From NCBI GenBank assembly GCA_003136415.1, contig PLEI01000019.1, forward strand, positions 1 to 50,722: a DNA stretch of 50,722 bases. Reading direction: 5' to 3'. Source of the DNA: Acidimicrobiaceae bacterium (GTDB lineage: Bacteria; Actinomycetota; Acidimicrobiia; Acidimicrobiales; RAAP-2). The notes beneath the pieces were generated by a model that had not been told where the DNA came from, did no database searches, and worked only from the letters and a program-made list of their open reading frames with translations. Below, in pieces: positions 1-7,292 of this stretch. Each line of letters starts with the position of its first letter. Within the stretch, counting starts at the first letter, position 1. The position numbers were made by a program, and so were the translations under genes.

Positions 1-642
1 GCCACCATTGCCCTGCATCCGGTCGACGACCCCTCGCGCTTCGGTGTCGTGGTGACCGACGACGAGGGGCGGGTGAGTGCGTTCATCGAGAAGCCGCCGC
101 GCGAAGAGGTCCCCACTAACTTGATCAACGCCGGCACCTACGTCTTGGAGCCCTCGGTGCTTGCGCGCATCGACTCGGGCCGTAGGGTCAGCGTGGAGCG
201 CGAGACCTTTCCGGCACTGGCCGCCGACGGGACGCTGTTCGCCATGGCCGATGACGCCTACTGGCTCGATACCGGCACACCCGCGACGTTCCTGCAGGCC
301 AACATCGACGTGCTCAACGGTCGCGACGCCTACCGCATTGTCAAGGATCTGGTGGGCACGTCGTGGCGCCACCGGACCAGTCACGTCGCCACGAGTGCCC
401 GACTGCAAAACGCCGTCGTTGACCGCGATTGTGTGGTCGGCGAGAACGTCATTCTCGACAGCGTCATCTTGATGCCCGGCGCCGTGGTGCACGACAACGT
501 GCAAATCCGCTCCTCGATTATCGGGCCGCGGGCGGTGATCGGCTCAGCGTCGGTGCTCGGTCCCACCTGCGTGGTCGGAGCCGAAGTGACGGTCGCCGAG
601 GGCTCGCGGTACTCCGGCGAAATCCACCTCGGCGGAGATTGA
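1..642 (+). CDS. Sugar-1-phosphate nucleotidyltransferase, probably mannose-1-phosphate guanylyltransferase (5' end outside window)
   Basis: Open from the first base, so the N-terminal Rossmann part with the nucleotide-binding motif is missing; 213 residues remain. What is left has the sugar-binding part of the NTP_transferase fold (FIEKP near residue 28 of the fragment, NAGTY near 43, WLDTGTP near 88), then from about residue 129 a left-handed beta-helix of hexapeptide repeats (VVGENVI, AVVHDNV, AVIGSAS). That order is typical of GDP-mannose pyrophosphorylases and some glucose-1-phosphate thymidylyltransferases. The GDP-mannose reading is favoured because a phosphomannomutase (17091) and a GDP-6-deoxymannose reductase (6308) lie in the same block, and because actinobacteria often keep this gene next to the F420 genes. 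Its stop (640-642) directly abuts the convergent stop of cofE (643-645). Confidence 0.75.
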   Translation, partial: ATIALHPVDDPSRFGVVVTDDEGRVSAFIEKPPREEVPTNLINAGTYVLEPSVLARIDSGRRVSVERETFPALAADGTLFAMADDAYWLDTGTPATFLQANIDVLNGRDAYRIVKDLVGTSWRHRTSHVATSARLQNAVVDRDCVVGENVILDSVILMPGAVVHDNVQIRSSIIGPRAVIGSASVLGPTCVVGAEVTVAEGSRYSGEIHLGGD

Positions 643-1353
643 TTAGCGGAACATGTCGCCGTGCGCCGCGCGCACGACGTGTTCCACCACCGAACCCTCG
701 CCAAAGAACTGTTCGGAGAGGCCGCGAACCACGCCAAAGGGTGTTCCGGCATCCTTCGCCAGGACCAAATGGGCGGCCGACGCGATCTCGTCGACAATCG
801 CGATCTCAGTGACTTCGAGCGGGCGGCCTCTCGCGTCGGTGGTGCCGCGCAGGTCCAGGATCGGACGCACCCCCGCGCACCCCAGGGCCACGTCCGCGAC
901 ACCGTTGCGCCACGCACGTCCGAAGGTGTCGGTGATGATGACGCCGACGTCAATACCTCGACGTCGCAAAATCTCGCCTCGAAAGCGACGTGCGGAGCGG
1001 TCCGGGTCCCGTGGTAACAACACCGCGGTGCCTTCGGCGGTGTTGGAGTGATCGATGCCGGCATTGGCGTTGACGAAGCCGTGCGCGGTCTCGGTGATAC
1101 GCAATGGGCCGCGTCGTCGCAGAATTCTCGTGGACTCTTGGGCGATCAGGCGCTCACGGTGCTCTTCGGTCCCGTCGAAGGGCACGACGCGATCCTCAGA
1201 TTTTGACACCACCTTGCTGGTGACAATGACGACGTCGTGGTGCAACAGGACGTGCCCCGCGGCGTCGAAGGCGATGAGGAACGTTGCCACTAAGTCGTCA
1301 CCCGGCGTAATCTCGCCCACGCCCTCGATGGCGAAAATACGCAGCTCGTTCAC
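643..1353 (-). CDS. cofE: Coenzyme F420-0:L-glutamate ligase CofE
   Basis: 236 residues, covering the whole CofE fold. It adds L-glutamate residues to F420-0 with GTP hydrolysis, the last stage of coenzyme F420 synthesis, in the cytosol. Recognisable family segments are GVGEITPGDDL near the N-terminus, VVIVTSKVVSKSE (about 41-53), ETAHGFVNANAGIDHSN, and ITDTFGRAWRNGVADVALGCAG, which holds metal and substrate residues. The GTG start (1351-1353) overlaps the cofD stop in a 4-bp GTGA, so the two are translated as a pair. The mycobacterial counterpart FbiB carries an additional C-terminal nitroreductase-like FMN domain; this protein ends after the ligase domain, so any reduction of dehydro-F420 must be done by another gene. 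Confidence 0.93.
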   Translation of the reverse strand: MNELRIFAIEGVGEITPGDDLVATFLIAFDAAGHVLLHHDVVIVTSKVVSKSEDRVVPFDGTEEHRERLIAQESTRILRRRGPLRITETAHGFVNANAGIDHSNTAEGTAVLLPRDPDRSARRFRGEILRRRGIDVGVIITDTFGRAWRNGVADVALGCAGVRPILDLRGTTDARGRPLEVTEIAIVDEIASAAHLVLAKDAGTPFGVVRGLSEQFFGEGSVVEHVVRAAHGDMFR

Positions 1354-2264
1354 GAGCGCACCGCGTCGGCCAGGGCCATCGCGTGGTTCTCATCGCTCAT
1401 GACCGTCGTCGTGACGCGCACGTCGCAACCGGTGGCGCTGACCGCGTCGGCCTGGTTCGCGTCCACCACGTCGATGATCATCGTGCCCACGATGCCCTGG
1501 TAGAAACGCGCGACTCCCACGGAATTCACGTCGTGGCCGAGTTCACGCATCAACCGGTCCGCGGGTCCCTTCAGGGCCGCGCCACCGACCAACGGGGAGA
1601 CGGCGACGACGTCGTCGCGCCGTTGACTCAGGATGTCGAGTACGCCGGGAACGCGCAGTATTGGGTCAATCGAGATGAGCGGGTTCGAGGGAGCAATGAC
1701 GATGCGCTCACTGCGTTCGAGGGCGTCGCGCGATTCGTCGCTGAGTCGCGCCGCGGCCGCGCCGCGCACCCGCACGGCGTTCACCACCACGTCGTGGTGG
1801 TGGCGCACGAAGTACTCCTGGAAGCTCAGCGGGCCCATCTCGGTATCGAATTCCGTGGTGATCGAATCATCGCTAACCGGCAGCAGCGCGACGTCGAGGC
1901 CGAATTTCGAGACCAATTCTCGGGTGACCTCGGTCTTGGTGGCGCCGTGGCTGAGACGCTGGGAGCGGTAGAGGTGGGTGGCGAGGTCGAGGTCGCCCAG
2001 GCCGAACCAGTTGTCCCCGCCCAATTCGCCCAGGCGCTGCATCACTCGCCAGCTCTCGCCGGCCAGTCCCCAGCCCAGCTCGTCGTTGTTGACGCCCGCG
2101 AGGGTGTACATGATGGTGTCGAGATCGGGACATATGGTCAGACCGTGCATCACCACGTCGTCACCCACGTTGACGACGGCGCTCAGTTCCACGTCGGCGT
2201 CGTGACGGCGCAGGGCGCGCAATAGTCGCGCGGCGCCTACGCCGCCGCTGAGAACAGTGATCAC
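1350..2264 (-). CDS. cofD: 2-phospho-L-lactate (or phosphoenolpyruvate) transferase CofD/FbiA
   Basis: 304 residues from the chosen start. It transfers the phospholactyl or phosphoenolpyruvyl group from a guanylylated donor to Fo, giving F420-0 or dehydro-F420-0. Family marks are VLSGGVGAARLLRAL at the N-terminus, NVGDDVVMHGLTICPDLDTI, SDDSITTEFDTEMG and IAPSNPLISIDPIL. The frame stays open 67 codons further upstream, but that extension is low-complexity, overlaps the divergent hydrolase and resembles no part of CofD. The GTG at 2264 starts directly on the conserved domain and lies 7 nt after a TAAAGT -10 box (2277-2272 on this strand), so I choose it and predict a leaderless mRNA. cofE follows with a 4-bp overlap. 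Confidence 0.93.
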   Translation of the reverse strand: MITVLSGGVGAARLLRALRRHDADVELSAVVNVGDDVVMHGLTICPDLDTIMYTLAGVNNDELGWGLAGESWRVMQRLGELGGDNWFGLGDLDLATHLYRSQRLSHGATKTEVTRELVSKFGLDVALLPVSDDSITTEFDTEMGPLSFQEYFVRHHHDVVVNAVRVRGAAAARLSDESRDALERSERIVIAPSNPLISIDPILRVPGVLDILSQRRDDVVAVSPLVGGAALKGPADRLMRELGHDVNSVGVARFYQGIVGTMIIDVVDANQADAVSATGCDVRVTTTVMSDENHAMALADAVRS

Positions 2265-2271
2265 CCCGGAG

Positions 2272-2277
2272 ACTTTA
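2272..2277 (-). promoter_or_regulatory. -10 box of cofD (TAAAGT), leaderless start
   Basis: Read on the minus strand, TAAAGT is followed by 7 nt (CTCCGGG) and the cofD GTG at 2264. No separate Shine-Dalgarno sequence is present. The spacing places the expected first transcribed base at or beside the start codon. Confidence 0.5.
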
Positions 2278-2288
2278 GGTCGCCCCGG

Positions 2289-2294
2289 TAGATT
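2289..2294 (+). promoter_or_regulatory. -10 box of the serine hydrolase gene (TAGATT), leaderless start
   Basis: TAGATT is followed by 7 nt and a GTG at 2302. This lies back to back with the cofD -10 box only 11 nt away, so the two divergent promoters overlap and their polymerases should exclude each other. No good -35 hexamer is visible. Confidence 0.5.
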
Positions 2295-2301
2295 GGACGA
2301 C

Positions 2302-3114
2302 GTGGACCCGTCGTTGCTCGCAGTCGGATGGTCGGGCGAGCCGGCCATCGTCGTCTCGGCCCTGCGCGCGGGGGTCTGGCACACCCTGGCGAGCCACGGC
2401 GACCTCGACGCGGTGCGACCCTGGGCGTCGGTGACCAAACTCGCCACCGCCCTCGCGGCCGCCATCGACGTCGAAGATGGTCGCGCCCGTCTCGACGACG
2501 CCGTTGGGCCCGAGGGCTCGACACTGGCTCACTTAATGTCGCACTCGAGCGGGCTGGGATTGGAGGCGAGCGATCCGGTGGTCGCGCCGGCTACGAAGCG
2601 GATCTATTCCAATTACGGCATCGACCTCGCGGCGGCGCACCTGTCGGCCGGGACGGACCTCGCGACGTGGCTGGACCGGCGCGTCGTCGCACCGCTGTCA
2701 ATGACGTCAACGCACCTCGTCGGCCGCGCCTCGGAAGGCCTCGTCGGCTCGACGAGGGACTTGGCGGCATTCGCGCGCGAGTGGATTGCTCCCACGTTGG
2801 TGTCGGCCCATCGTCGCGACGTGAGCGCCACGGCGTACTTGCCCGAACTCGCCGGCATCGTTCCGGGATTCGGCCGGTTCACACCGTGCCCGTGGGGATT
2901 GGGCGTCGAGATTCGCGGCGAGAAGCAGCACTGGATGGGGGACTGGCCTGCTCGTTCCTTCGGTCACTTTGGTCGCAGCGGCACCCTGGCGCTCGTCAGT
3001 GTCGACGAGGGCCTCTGCGTGGTGGCCACCAGCACCGTCGAGTTCGGTCCGTGGGCGCACGACCTCTGGCCGACGTGGACTTCGAACGTACGCCAGTTCG
3101 CCGGAGCCTCGTGA
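2302..3114 (+). CDS. Beta-lactamase-fold serine hydrolase (class C / esterase type)
   Basis: 270 residues. The catalytic set of the beta-lactamase-related family is visible: SVTK (S-x-x-K, about residues 43-46), YSN (about 102-104), and an HFG triad near residue 228 in place of KTG. No signal peptide or membrane segment is seen, so a cytoplasmic esterase or peptidase is more likely than an exported beta-lactamase; the substrate is unknown. GTG 2302 is chosen because it follows a -10 box by 7 nt and begins just ahead of the first conserved strand. An in-frame GTG at 2257 would overlap the cofD start. The stop overlaps the next gene in GTGA, so it opens an operon with the glycosyltransferases, although its link to glycan synthesis is unclear. 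Confidence 0.8.
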   Translation: MDPSLLAVGWSGEPAIVVSALRAGVWHTLASHGDLDAVRPWASVTKLATALAAAIDVEDGRARLDDAVGPEGSTLAHLMSHSSGLGLEASDPVVAPATKRIYSNYGIDLAAAHLSAGTDLATWLDRRVVAPLSMTSTHLVGRASEGLVGSTRDLAAFAREWIAPTLVSAHRRDVSATAYLPELAGIVPGFGRFTPCPWGLGVEIRGEKQHWMGDWPARSFGHFGRSGTLALVSVDEGLCVVATSTVEFGPWAHDLWPTWTSNVRQFAGAS

Positions 3115-4118
3115 GCGATTCCGTCTTGCGAGTCGGGCTCGACCTCGACGGATCCCTCGAGTCGTTGAGCAATTCCATGGTCGACCTGGCGACGGCGTTG
3201 AGCGAGCGCGGGGACCTCGAACTGCGGCGTTTTCGCACTCTCTCCGGCCCCGAGTCGCCCGACGAGGTACGCCTATCCCTGCGAGCTTTCTGGGCCCCGT
3301 GGTGGCGTCGCAGCCGAGGTCGAGCGATTGACACCATGCTCGCACCCGTCGACGTGATTCACGTGGCGGGGCTAGCCACGCCACCGACCAAGAACGTGCC
3401 CCTGTTGATCTCGGTTGATGACCTGCGGCCCCTGCGCGCGGAAAAGGAACACCAGCGCGTCGTGCAGTTGCAGCGTGCGGTGCAGCGCGGCGCGGTGCTG
3501 GTCGTCTCGAGCCGAGCGGCCAGCCACGAAGTGATGTCGGCGTTGCGCCTCGAACGGCCCGAAATCGTCGTGGTGCGCCCGCCCGTCGGTCACGTCGAAG
3601 CCACCCGCGAGGGAACATCGCTCGTGGTGAGCGTGACGGGTAACACCGAGCGATTCGAGGCGCTGTCCAAGGACTTTCAGGCGTTCGTGGAGCGCCACCA
3701 GACCCAGCTGATCGTCATCGCGAGTTCCGCGGTGGCTCAGCGGCTGCGCTCCTCAGGGGTCAACGCAACCTTGGTCGAGCGCCGCCACGCCGCGCGGGCG
3801 CTCGCCCAGGCGCGCTGCGTCGTGTACATCTCCGACGGTGCGCGCTTCCCGTCCTTCGCCATCGCCGCCTTCGCGGCCGCGGTGCCGACGCTGGCGCGCG
3901 CCACCGACATCAATCGTGAACTGCTGAGCGGTGCGGCGTCGTTGATTCACGACCCCAACGAGGCCATGGACGCTCTCGAGGACTTGTGGGTCAACGAGCC
4001 GCGCCGCGCGATCCTGGTGGCCGCGGGTTTGGCACGCGCCGCGGACTTCTCGCCGTGGACCGTCGCGTCGGCCTACGCCAACCTCTATACCGACGTCGCC
4101 CGCCGGAGCCGCGTATGA
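3111..4118 (+). CDS. GT4-like glycosyltransferase homologue with a degenerate active site
   Basis: 335 residues from a GTG that overlaps the upstream stop by 4 bp. The frame is open further upstream, but that part is the shadow of the hydrolase. The protein has the two-Rossmann layout of GT-B enzymes (VDVIHVAGLATPP about 80-92; LLISVDD near 98-104; a final domain with YISDGARFPSFAIAAFAAAVPTLA about 239-262). Where GT4 enzymes carry E-x7-E, this protein has D242 and A250, and the EPRKN-like donor loop is also absent. It may be an inactive partner of the two intact GT4 enzymes that follow, or a divergent transferase. The stop overlaps the next ATG (ATGA). Confidence 0.65.
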   Translation: MSDSVLRVGLDLDGSLESLSNSMVDLATALSERGDLELRRFRTLSGPESPDEVRLSLRAFWAPWWRRSRGRAIDTMLAPVDVIHVAGLATPPTKNVPLLISVDDLRPLRAEKEHQRVVQLQRAVQRGAVLVVSSRAASHEVMSALRLERPEIVVVRPPVGHVEATREGTSLVVSVTGNTERFEALSKDFQAFVERHQTQLIVIASSAVAQRLRSSGVNATLVERRHAARALAQARCVVYISDGARFPSFAIAAFAAAVPTLARATDINRELLSGAASLIHDPNEAMDALEDLWVNEPRRAILVAAGLARAADFSPWTVASAYANLYTDVARRSRV

Positions 4119-5191
4119 CGCGGCGCATTGTCTTGAGCGTGGACCAGCTCTACCGGCCCCAGCCCGGCGGTATTGGCTCGTACGTGCGTGGACTCGTCGA
4201 GGGACTGCTCAGCGTGGGCGAGGGTCTCGAGATTCTCGGTGTGGGTCCGCGCTCGCGACCTCCGGCGGTGCGCCAGCTCGGCATTGAAGTCCTGACGACG
4301 CCGCTGTCGCTGCGACTACTGACCCAACTCTGGCCGCGCTATCCCTTTGGCGTGCCACGCGACGCCGACGTGGTGCACGCGACATCGGTGGCCGGACCCT
4401 TCGGTGGTGGTACCAAACTCGCGGTGCACACCGTCACGATGCACGACCTCTTGTGGCGCGACGAACCCGAATCGTCGACGCCCAACGGCATCCGGTTTCA
4501 CGAGTCGCGACTGCAATTCCTGCTGCGCTCGGAACAACTGCGCATCATCACCACCTCACCGCGTCTGGGCGTGCGCCTCTTTCAAATCGGCATTGACCCC
4601 GACCGAATTCGCTTCGCGCGATTGGGCGCCGATGACGCGACGGTGGCCGCCGCCGACCCCGAGCGCGTGCGCGGTTCGCTGGCTAGCCACGGCGTGAGTG
4701 GCCCCTTCACTTTCTACGCGGGTACCCGCGAGCCGCGCAAGAACGTCGAACGTCTGGTACGCGCGCACCGCGACGCACGCCAGGTCAGCCCCGAACTCGG
4801 TCCCCTGGTGCTGGCCGGCCCTCCTGGTTGGGGCCACGTCGACACCGCCGACGCGGTGGTGTTGGGTCTCGTGGACCGCTCCTTGCTACTCGGGCTCTAC
4901 CGCGACGCCACCGTGTGCGCGTACGTTCCGCGCGCCGAGGGCTGGGGGCTGCCACCGGTCGAAGCCCTGCACGCGGGCTCGCGCGTGGTCGCGAGCATGA
5001 ATTGCCCGAGTATCGACGGCAATGGCGAGGTGGTCCTCGTCGATCCCATGCTCGAAGAGTCGATCACCGAAGGATTGTTGCGGTCCCTGCAACAGGGCGA
5101 CGACCCGCTCAGTCGCGAGCGGCGCCGCATATCAGTGGCCGATATGACCTGGCACAACTGCGCGCTCGACCACCTCAAGGCGTGGCTGTGA
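4115..5191 (+). CDS. Glycosyltransferase family 4
   Basis: 358 residues; ATG 4115 sits in an ATGA overlap with the previous gene. GT-B fold, with GGIGSYVRGL near residues 18-27 (acceptor-side glycine loop), TVTMHDLLWRDEP near 107-118, EPRKN at 206-210 (donor phosphate contact) and EGWGLPPVE at 275-283, the GT4 E-x7-E pair. It should transfer a sugar from a nucleotide donor, probably GDP-mannose or GDP-rhamnose given the neighbours, to a lipid-linked or polymer acceptor on the cytosolic face. The specificity cannot be read from sequence. It overlaps the next GTG by 4 bp. Confidence 0.85.
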   Translation: MTRRIVLSVDQLYRPQPGGIGSYVRGLVEGLLSVGEGLEILGVGPRSRPPAVRQLGIEVLTTPLSLRLLTQLWPRYPFGVPRDADVVHATSVAGPFGGGTKLAVHTVTMHDLLWRDEPESSTPNGIRFHESRLQFLLRSEQLRIITTSPRLGVRLFQIGIDPDRIRFARLGADDATVAAADPERVRGSLASHGVSGPFTFYAGTREPRKNVERLVRAHRDARQVSPELGPLVLAGPPGWGHVDTADAVVLGLVDRSLLLGLYRDATVCAYVPRAEGWGLPPVEALHAGSRVVASMNCPSIDGNGEVVLVDPMLEESITEGLLRSLQQGDDPLSRERRRISVADMTWHNCALDHLKAWL

Positions 5192-6306
5192 AACTGGCCC
5201 TCGACACGTCGGCGGTCCCGAACCAGCCCGCGGGCGCGGGACGCTACGTCGTGGAGCTGGCGCGGCGTCTGCCCGGTCGCGGTCTCGACACGACGCTGGT
5301 GACGCGCGTCGGCGACGACGTTCGATGGCGCGAGTATTCGCCCGACGCGCACGTGGCGCCGCGAGTCCCGCGCGCACGAGTGGCCCGACTCCTCTACGAG
5401 GCCACGCGTCTGGGCATCTCGGACGTGGCGCGTGCCGCGGACGTATGGCACGGACCGCACTACACGATGCCGCGTCAGGGCTCCACCCCCACGGTGGTCA
5501 CTATTCACGACATGACGTTTTTCACCAATCCCGAATGGCACGAACGTGCCAAGGTGGCTTTCTTTCGTCGGGCGATTTCCTACGCCGCAACCCATGCCGA
5601 GGCGATCATCTCAGTGAGTGAGTTCACGGCGCGCCTCATCGACGAACTCCTCGATGGTCACGCACCCGTCGTCGTCGCGCCCCTGGGCGTCGACCTCGAG
5701 CGCTTCTCGTTGGACGCGAGCGGCGACGACGACACCTTGCGCAGTCACGGACTGATCACCGGCGTCGACTACTTCCTCTTCGTGGGTACCTTCGAACCGC
5801 GCAAGGGAATTGACGTGCTGCTCGATGCCTTCACTGAAGTGGCGACCGACCATCGCGACGTCGAACTCTGGTTGGCGGGCCAGCACGGCTGGGGCGTCGA
5901 GGAGGTGGAAGCGCGCCTGTCGACGCATCCGGCGGCGTCGCGCATCCGGCGTCTCGGCTTCGTGCCCGACGACGCGCTCGCGCCGCTGCTGCGCCGCTCG
6001 CTCGCGGCGGTCTACCCCTCACGCGGCGAGGGTTTCGGACTGCCGGTCCTCGAAGCACTGGCCTGCGGGGTGCCGGTGGTCACGTCTCGCGACACGGTGA
6101 TGCAGGAAATCGCCGGTCACGCCGCCACCCTGACCGCGGCGGGGTCGGGCGTCGACCTGGCGCGCGCCATGCTCGAATTGATCGATCAGACCCCCCCCCA
6201 GCGAGCGCAGGCGGCACGGGTGGGGCGCGCGCGCGCCGAGACGTTCACGTGGGAGCGTTGCGTTGACCAGCATCTGGTCGCGTACCATCTTGCACGAGGA
6301 GAATGA
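5188..6306 (+). CDS. Glycosyltransferase family 4
   Basis: 372 residues from a GTG in a GTGA overlap. Canonical GT4 features: PAGAGRYVVELARRL (about 14-28), VVTIHDMTFFTNPEWH (about 103-118), FVGTFEPRKGIDVLLDAF (about 198-215) and EGFGLPVLE at 281-289, with both E-x7-E glutamates present. It resembles mannosyl- or rhamnosyltransferases of O-antigen-like or exopolysaccharide clusters. Together with the preceding two genes and the following reductase it makes a tightly coupled operon for one glycan, so the three transferases probably act in series. Confidence 0.87.
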   Translation: MKLALDTSAVPNQPAGAGRYVVELARRLPGRGLDTTLVTRVGDDVRWREYSPDAHVAPRVPRARVARLLYEATRLGISDVARAADVWHGPHYTMPRQGSTPTVVTIHDMTFFTNPEWHERAKVAFFRRAISYAATHAEAIISVSEFTARLIDELLDGHAPVVVAPLGVDLERFSLDASGDDDTLRSHGLITGVDYFLFVGTFEPRKGIDVLLDAFTEVATDHRDVELWLAGQHGWGVEEVEARLSTHPAASRIRRLGFVPDDALAPLLRRSLAAVYPSRGEGFGLPVLEALACGVPVVTSRDTVMQEIAGHAATLTAAGSGVDLARAMLELIDQTPPQRAQAARVGRARAETFTWERCVDQHLVAYHLARGE

Positions 6307-6307
6307 C

Positions 6308-7198
6308 GTGCGAGCACTGATTACTGGAGGCCAGGGCTTCGTGGGTCGCCACCTAGCCCAACATTTGCACGTCGCTGGCGACGAGGTCACCATCGCCGAT
6401 CGCGAGGTGGATGTCACGGATCGCGCGGCGCTGTCGTCGTCGATGACCGCGTGCACCCCCGAGGTCATCTACCATTTGGCGGCCATGACCAGTGTCGCGG
6501 AGTCGTGGACGCGCCCGGCGGAATTCACCCGGGTCAACGTGCTCGGCACCGCGCACCTGCTCGACGCGGCGCACGAGGTGGTACCAGAGGCCCGCGTGGT
6601 CCTCGTGAGTTCCTCCGAGGTCTACGGCATCGTGCGCGAAACGGACCTGCCCCTCACCGAGAACTCGCCGACCGTGCCGGCCAATCCCTATTCGACGAGC
6701 AAGCTCGAAGCCGAACTCGTGGCGCGCGAAGCGGTGCGCTCGCGTCAACAGGCGGTCATCATCGCGCGGCCCTTCAACCACATCGGACCCGGCCAGTCCA
6801 CCCGCTTCGTGGTACCGGCCCTCGTCAAGCGCATGCTCGACGCGACCGCGCAGGGGCGTCACTTCATCATGGTGGGCGACCTCAGCACCCGTCGGGACTT
6901 CAGTGACGTGCGCGACGTGGTCCGCGCCTATCGGCTGCTCGCCGAGTGGGGTCGACCCGGCGACGCCTACAACGTCGCGTCGGGACACGACATTGCCCTT
7001 TCGGACGTCGCCGAAGAAATTCGTCGGCGCATCAATCCCGGCATCGAATTGTTGATCGATCCCGAACTGCTGCGGCCGATCGAAGTACCGGTGAACCGGG
7101 GCAGCTTCGAGAAATTGCACGAGGCGACGGGCTGGGAACCGACGATTTCGTTAGCGCAATCGCTCGATGACGTGATCGGCGCTGAGCGCGCGCGCTAG
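6308..7198 (+). CDS. GDP-6-deoxy-D-mannose reductase-like NAD(P)-dependent epimerase/dehydratase
   Basis: 296 residues from GTG 6308, one base after the upstream stop, with an AGGAG ribosome site ending about 6 nt before it. Extended SDR: GGQGFVG at 7-13, SSSEVYG about 101-107, YSTSK at 128-132 (catalytic Tyr and Lys), FNHIGPGQ about 156-163. The C-terminal stretch LLRPIEVPVNRGSFEKLHEATGW is typical of Rmd enzymes, which reduce GDP-4-keto-6-deoxymannose to GDP-D-rhamnose. The 4,6-dehydratase that would supply the substrate is not in this window. A related GDP- or dTDP-sugar epimerase cannot be fully excluded, but the neighbouring GDP-mannose genes fit. Confidence 0.75.
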   Translation: MRALITGGQGFVGRHLAQHLHVAGDEVTIADREVDVTDRAALSSSMTACTPEVIYHLAAMTSVAESWTRPAEFTRVNVLGTAHLLDAAHEVVPEARVVLVSSSEVYGIVRETDLPLTENSPTVPANPYSTSKLEAELVAREAVRSRQQAVIIARPFNHIGPGQSTRFVVPALVKRMLDATAQGRHFIMVGDLSTRRDFSDVRDVVRAYRLLAEWGRPGDAYNVASGHDIALSDVAEEIRRRINPGIELLIDPELLRPIEVPVNRGSFEKLHEATGWEPTISLAQSLDDVIGAERAR

Positions 7199-7276
7199 TG
7201 CCGAGGTCGGTCGTGGATGTCAATGAGAACCTTGCACCGCGCTGCGCCGTTGCATACCGCGTGAGGCTGAGAGAAC

Positions 7277-7282
7277 TAGCCT
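7277..7282 (+). promoter_or_regulatory. Possible -10 box (TAGCCT) of the GT2 membrane protein gene
   Basis: TAGCCT ends 10 nt before ATG 7293. No Shine-Dalgarno sequence is present in between. The spacing is longer than in the other leaderless candidates of this window, so the call is weak. Confidence 0.3.
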
Positions 7283-7292
7283 TGACGTACTG

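Noticed and set aside
1383-2225. Plus-strand frame of 280 codons opposite cofD
   Set aside because: Shadow of the conserved cofD coding sequence with Val/His/Gly bias and no recognisable protein features.
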